Assembly (NCBI GenBank): GCA_017860075.1
Contig: JAFNAH010000072.1
Coordinates: forward strand, 1 to 10,506
Length of the DNA stretch: 10,506 nucleotides
Reading direction: 5' to 3'
Source: Acidobacteriota bacterium
GTDB lineage: Bacteria > Acidobacteriota > UBA6911
The notes under the pieces were generated by a model. It worked only from the letters and a program-made list of their open reading frames with translations, had not been told where the DNA came from and did not search any database. Position numbers and translations under genes: made by a program. Below are positions 7,378-10,506 of this stretch, in pieces. The stretch's first letter is position 1, and every line of letters starts with the position of its first letter.

Positions 7378-9152
7378 GCGCACGATCACGAGGATGCGGC
7401 CGCGTGCCTTCGTCACTTCATCTCCGCGTCATCCTGCCTGTGTTTGCGATCCTGGCCTTCAGCTGCTGGAACGGATTGGGAGGACCGGAGGTCCTGTTCC
7501 AGGATGTGGCGGCGGAAACCGGATTCCGGTTCCAGCATTTCATCGGCGCTACCGGCTCATATTTCGTCCCGGAGATATTCGGCTCAGGCATCGCCGTCCT
7601 CGATTACGACGGGGATGGCGACCTCGACATTTACATCCTCCAGGGGACCATCCTCGATCCAACCAAGTCTCTCAAAGACTCGCGCTTCCCCGCGCCAACG
7701 GAGCACTTCCCCGGCAGCCGTCTTTTCAGGAATGATCTGGTGCCAACGGGCAAGCTCTCTTTCACGGACGTGACAGACAAAGCCGGCGTGGCCGGAAACG
7801 GCGGCTACGCAATGGGGGTCGCAGTCGGCGACTATGACAACGACGGGCACCCCGATTTGCTCGTCACGAACTACGGCCGGGACATTCTGTATCGCAACAA
7901 CGGCGATGGGACCTTCAGTGACGCCGGCAAGGAAGCACTCCCGCCGGATGATTCTTTCGGCTCCAGCGCCGCATTTGTCGATTATGACCGGGACGGTTTG
8001 CTGGACCTGTTCGTCGTGCGCTACAACTCGTTCCGGGTCCAGGCCAGCAAGCAGTGCTCCGGGTATGCCGGGGGTCGCGAGTACTGCGGCCCCGGCGATT
8101 ATCGACCGATCCCAAGCAAGCTCTATCACAATGACGGGCGCGGGCATTTTGTCGATGTTACTCAGAAGGCGGGAATCAGCGCCGCCTACGGTAACGGGCT
8201 GGGGATCGTCTGCGCAGACTTCGACGAGGACGGTTGGATTGATATATTTGTCGCCAACGACAAGACTCCAAACCAGCTGTGGATCAACCGGCGCAACGGC
8301 ACCTTCGTGGATGACGCCCTGATGGCAGGTGTCGCCTATGATGAGCAGGGGAAAGAGCATGCGGGGATGGGTGTGACTGCCGGGGATTTCGATGGAGACG
8401 GCGACGAAGACATCTTCATCGCAAACATCATGGGCGAGACACACATGCTATACCAGAACCAGGGGAAAGGAGTCTTCCAGGATGCGACGACTGCCTACGG
8501 CCTTGGCTCTACGACGGTGCCCTACACCGGCTTTGGAACTCATTGGTTCGATTGCGGGAACAATGGGAGACTTGATCTTTTCATCGCCACCGGGGAAGTG
8601 AGGACGATCGAGTCTCTGCGGGGCAAGCCCTTCCCCTACGATCAGAAAAGCCAGCTGTTCCGCAACGAGGGCAAGGTATTCCGCGACGTCTCCACGGAGG
8701 CCGGGCCGGCGCACCTGGTCTCCGGCGTTGGGCGCGGGGCTGCCTTCGGCGACATCGACAACGACGGTGATATCGACATCGCCGTCAGTAACGCTAACGG
8801 GCCTGCTCGATTGCTGCTCAACCAGGTCGGCAGTCGGAACCATTGGCTGGAGGTCCGTTTGCAGGGCGTGACGGTCAACAGGGATGCATACGGGTCCCGG
8901 CTCGCTCTTTTCCGCAAGGGTCGGCCTCCTCTGTGGCGGCGCGCGGGCACGGACGGGAGCTACCTCAGCGCCAGCGATCCGCGAGTCCACTTCGGGCTGG
9001 GGACCGACGATGACCTTCGATCCGCGCCGCCGGAAAGCCTTCTCGTCATCTGGCCAAACGGATCGAAGGAAACCTGGCAGATCGGCAAGACTGACACCCT
9101 GATCGACCTGCGCGAGGGTAGCGGCAGCCCGGTGGCCGGCTCGAAACCATGA
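7374..9152 (+). CDS. Exported FG-GAP/VCBS repeat protein with C-terminal ASPIC/UnbV domain (CRTAC1-like)
   Basis: This is a 592-residue calcium-binding beta-propeller protein of the CRTAC1/UnbV type, usually exported; its molecular role is unknown. A hydrophobic stretch (VILPVFAILAFS, 19-30) is a signal peptide; the following Cys31 is a poor lipobox. Seven FG-GAP-type Dx[DN]xDGxxD loops occur at 77-85, 153-161, 203-211, 282-290, 338-346, 393-401 and 460-468. The sixth is degenerate (DCGNNGRLD), lacking the usual aspartates. Cysteines at 228 and 238 could form a disulfide. The ASPIC/UnbV domain runs from about 489 (NHWLEVRLQG) through NRDAYGSRL and VHFGLG to WPNG near 563. The start is TTG 7374 within a TTGA overlap with the TPR stop, supported by GGAGGT at 7359-7364, 9 nt upstream; GTG 7404 is an in-frame alternative with GAGGA. 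Translation is probably coupled to the TPR gene. Confidence 0.94.
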   Translation: MSARSRGCGRVPSSLHLRVILPVFAILAFSCWNGLGGPEVLFQDVAAETGFRFQHFIGATGSYFVPEIFGSGIAVLDYDGDGDLDIYILQGTILDPTKSLKDSRFPAPTEHFPGSRLFRNDLVPTGKLSFTDVTDKAGVAGNGGYAMGVAVGDYDNDGHPDLLVTNYGRDILYRNNGDGTFSDAGKEALPPDDSFGSSAAFVDYDRDGLLDLFVVRYNSFRVQASKQCSGYAGGREYCGPGDYRPIPSKLYHNDGRGHFVDVTQKAGISAAYGNGLGIVCADFDEDGWIDIFVANDKTPNQLWINRRNGTFVDDALMAGVAYDEQGKEHAGMGVTAGDFDGDGDEDIFIANIMGETHMLYQNQGKGVFQDATTAYGLGSTTVPYTGFGTHWFDCGNNGRLDLFIATGEVRTIESLRGKPFPYDQKSQLFRNEGKVFRDVSTEAGPAHLVSGVGRGAAFGDIDNDGDIDIAVSNANGPARLLLNQVGSRNHWLEVRLQGVTVNRDAYGSRLALFRKGRPPLWRRAGTDGSYLSASDPRVHFGLGTDDDLRSAPPESLLVIWPNGSKETWQIGKTDTLIDLREGSGSPVAGSKP

Positions 9153-9314
9153 AGTCGCTCTCAGTCCCTGGGAGGCGAGGATTGCGCCATTCTTGTCAAG
9201 AGCTTTCGGCTCTCAGCCATCGGCTTGCAGCTTGAGAGGCAAGCGGGCTCAGATGCGAGCGAAGCAGGAAGCCGCATGCGCTTCCATCCATGAGGCAGCT
9301 CGCGCTGGAGTGTG

Positions 9315-9344
9315 TTGACAGCTGTCCGACAGGAGACATACAGT
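9315..9344 (+). promoter_or_regulatory. Candidate promoter of the GH20 gene
   Basis: A perfect -35 consensus TTGACA (9315-9320) is separated by 18 nt from TACAGT (9339-9344), a four-of-six match to the -10 consensus. A start near 9351 would leave a leader of about 54 nt before the ATG at 9405. The 18-nt spacer matches the other two promoter candidates in the window. Confidence 0.45.
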
Positions 9345-9359
9345 CGGGTCTCGCTGTCA
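9316..9359. repeat. Nested inverted repeat over the GH20 promoter, possible operator or leader hairpin
   Basis: Outer arms TGACAGC (9316-9322) and GCTGTCA (9353-9359) pair perfectly over 7 bp. Inner arms GAGAC (9333-9337) and GTCTC (9348-9352) pair over 5 bp. On the right side the two arms abut, so the whole is a 12-bp stem with a 10-nt bulge on the left that itself contains TGTC-C-GACA. The outer left arm overlaps the -35 hexamer and the right arm ends near the predicted transcription start. This fits repressor binding at DNA level; a full RNA hairpin could form only in a transcript reading through from upstream. Confidence 0.45.
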
Positions 9360-9404
9360 TACACTTCCGATGAATGAGTAATCGAGGGGAGGAACGAACA
9401 CGAT

Positions 9405-10506
9405 ATGAGGCAATTTCTCTGTTGGATGATGCTCGTCGCCCCGGCTGCCCAGGCTGCCGCTCACAACCCACTGCTTCCTCACCCGCAATCAGTCCGCTAT
9501 TCAGCCGGATCGCTGCCTGTCAACGGCCTTGCCATTCGATTCGGATCAAACCCAGGCATTGAGGATATGTCCACCGCACGGCAGCTGTCCTCCAGGCTTT
9601 CCGCAATCGGGCAGACGCTCGTTCCCGTCCAGGAGGTCACTGCGGCCGGGCCGGCGATCGTGCTGATCCGCACAGGTGAGGTTGCCGCGCTGCCCCTGGC
9701 CGACGAGCGCTCCGGGCCCGGATCGCGCGAATCGTACGTCTTGAAGATCGTGCCCGACGGCGCCGAGATCCGCGCGGTTTCCTCCGCAGGTCTGTTTTAC
9801 GGGGCTCAGACGCTGTTGCAGATGGTGGAGGGGACGGGCAGCCAGGCGGTGCTTCCGGCTGCGGAGATTCGTGACTGGCCGTCGTTGGCCTATCGCGGAT
9901 TCATGATGGACCTGGGACATGGGCAGCTGCTCCGCGTGGCAGAGATCGAACGCCAGATCGATCACCTGGCCAGATTCAAGGCAAATCAGTATTACTTCTA
10001 TTCCGAAGCGACTATTGAATTGGACGGTTATGAACTGGTGAATCCAGGGGGACGCTATACACGTGACGAGATCCGGCACATTATTGACTATGCCCGACAG
10101 CGTCATATCGACGTAGTGCCCTGCCTGGAACTCTACGGCCACCTGCACGATCTCTTCCGGGTAGAACAGTTTTCCGATTTGTCCCTCCCACGCTATGGCG
10201 GCGAATTCGACCCGCGCAATCCCAGAGTACTCCAAGTGCTGGATGATTGGGTGGAACAGACGGCGAAGCTCTTCCCCAGCCCCTGGTATCACGTGGGCTT
10301 CGACGAACCGTGGGCGCTGGACAAGATCGGTGTCACCGAGGGCAAGGATCCGTTCAGGATCTACATCGACGTGCTTCGTCATGTTGCCCAGCAGGCACAG
10401 AAGCACGACAAGCGGCTCATGTTCTGGGCGGATATGCTGAGCGGCGCCCGCATATTCTCCAAACACCCCGAGTTGATAGCGGAATTGCCCAAGGGCACGA
10501 TCGCCG
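9405..10506 (+). CDS. Exported GH20 beta-N-acetylhexosaminidase-like enzyme (3' partial)
   Basis: The frame is open from ATG 9405 to the right edge, giving 367 residues, and continues beyond it. GH20 enzymes remove terminal beta-linked GlcNAc or GalNAc by substrate-assisted catalysis. Residues 1-18 form a short signal peptide (hydrophobic core FLCWMMLV, likely cut after AQA). Residues about 22-155 look like the GH20b domain, including GLFYGAQTLLQM at 129-140. The catalytic barrel begins at YRGFMMDLGHG (163-173) and includes DVVPCLELYGHL at 236-247. The catalytic Asp-Glu pair is D300-E301 in YHVGFDEPW, and RLMFWADM (337-344) is the expected next strand. Family members more often have HxGGDE or HxGADE, so Phe before the Asp-Glu pair is a departure. 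AGGGGAGG at 9385-9392 lies 12 nt before the ATG, slightly far. Likely periplasmic or secreted, for chitin, peptidoglycan or glycan fragments; the exact substrate is not evident. Confidence 0.88.
   Translation, partial: MRQFLCWMMLVAPAAQAAAHNPLLPHPQSVRYSAGSLPVNGLAIRFGSNPGIEDMSTARQLSSRLSAIGQTLVPVQEVTAAGPAIVLIRTGEVAALPLADERSGPGSRESYVLKIVPDGAEIRAVSSAGLFYGAQTLLQMVEGTGSQAVLPAAEIRDWPSLAYRGFMMDLGHGQLLRVAEIERQIDHLARFKANQYYFYSEATIELDGYELVNPGGRYTRDEIRHIIDYARQRHIDVVPCLELYGHLHDLFRVEQFSDLSLPRYGGEFDPRNPRVLQVLDDWVEQTAKLFPSPWYHVGFDEPWALDKIGVTEGKDPFRIYIDVLRHVAQQAQKHDKRLMFWADMLSGARIFSKHPELIAELPKGTIA

Larger units (their letters stand above)
9153..9404. other. Intergenic region between the UnbV gene and the GH20 gene
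   Basis: This 252-nt region has no supported gene. Its left half contains short hairpins but no T-run: GGAAGC (9267-9272) with GCTTCC (9280-9285), and AGAGC/GCTCT around a TTTCG loop near 9200. Either could end the upstream transcript, weakly. The right half carries a promoter candidate and a nested inverted repeat (9315-9359). Confidence 0.65.

Noticed and set aside
7584..8444. Minus-strand open frame of 286 codons opposite the FG-GAP gene
   Set aside because: The repeated GAC/GAT-rich calcium loops on the plus strand create stop-free antisense valine/isoleucine runs; there is no ribosome-binding site or domain.
9328..9336. GACAGGAGA, matching the core of the shared ribosome-binding block
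   Set aside because: No start codon lies at a suitable distance downstream, and the bases fall inside the promoter spacer and inverted repeat.
9374..9562. Plus-strand open frame of 62 codons overlapping the GH20 start
   Set aside because: It is in another frame from the GH20 gene, has no family features, and the Shine-Dalgarno in this region lies downstream of its start.
9546..10466. Minus-strand open frame of 306 codons
   Set aside because: It is antisense to the GH20 gene, whose plus-strand frame has a signal peptide, domain order and catalytic Asp-Glu pair; the antisense translation shows no family motif.

Overview
The window looks like a chromosomal stretch from a GC-rich, non-cyanobacterial soil or sediment bacterium. 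The mix of a TPR protein coupled to an FG-GAP/ASPIC-UnbV (CRTAC1-like) secreted protein, a Tat-exported GH109-type Gfo/Idh/MocA protein, a DegT/DnrJ family enzyme and a GH20 hexosaminidase is most typical of Acidobacteriota (Solibacter/Bryobacterales type). Planctomycetota or Verrucomicrobiota remain possible. That placement is inference from gene content. All supported genes are on the + strand.

Positions 1-2585 are the end of an operon for a bidirectional, NAD(P)-linked [NiFe] hydrogenase (group 3d, Hox type): the 3' part of hoxU (diaphorase iron-sulfur subunit), hoxY (small hydrogenase subunit) and hoxH (large NiFe subunit). hoxU and hoxY overlap by ATGA, and hoxH follows 11 nt later. hoxF (and hoxE if present) would lie upstream of the window. 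A GC-rich stem-loop follows hoxH. No hoxW or hyp maturation gene is visible.

Positions 2586-4609 hold a promoter region with inverted repeats, then a broken gene for a Tat-exported GH109-like protein (Gfo/Idh/MocA superfamily). Its two halves are in different frames, and a conserved central segment is missing at the junction near 3708. A gene-less stretch of about 430 nt follows. The upstream regions of this pseudogene and of the next gene share a promoter-like block (GTGwCA, 18 nt, extended -10 TAGGGT) exactly 117 nt before the ATG, and an identical ribosome-binding block 20 nt before the ATG. The roughly 80 nt between the two blocks are unrelated.

Positions 4610-9152 appear to be one transcription unit: a PLP-dependent DegT/DnrJ/EryC1 aminotransferase-like enzyme, a secreted or membrane-anchored TPR protein, and an exported FG-GAP/ASPIC-UnbV beta-propeller protein whose start codon overlaps the TPR stop codon.

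From 9405 to the right edge runs the 5' part of an exported GH20 beta-N-acetylhexosaminidase-like enzyme with the catalytic Asp-Glu pair. It is preceded by a candidate promoter (perfect TTGACA) that overlaps a nested inverted repeat. I see no tRNA, rRNA, CRISPR array, insertion sequence or phage gene. The best leads are the shared two-block leader, the dyads around the promoter of the GH109 remnant, and the deletion itself. I do not see a clearly new multi-gene system.
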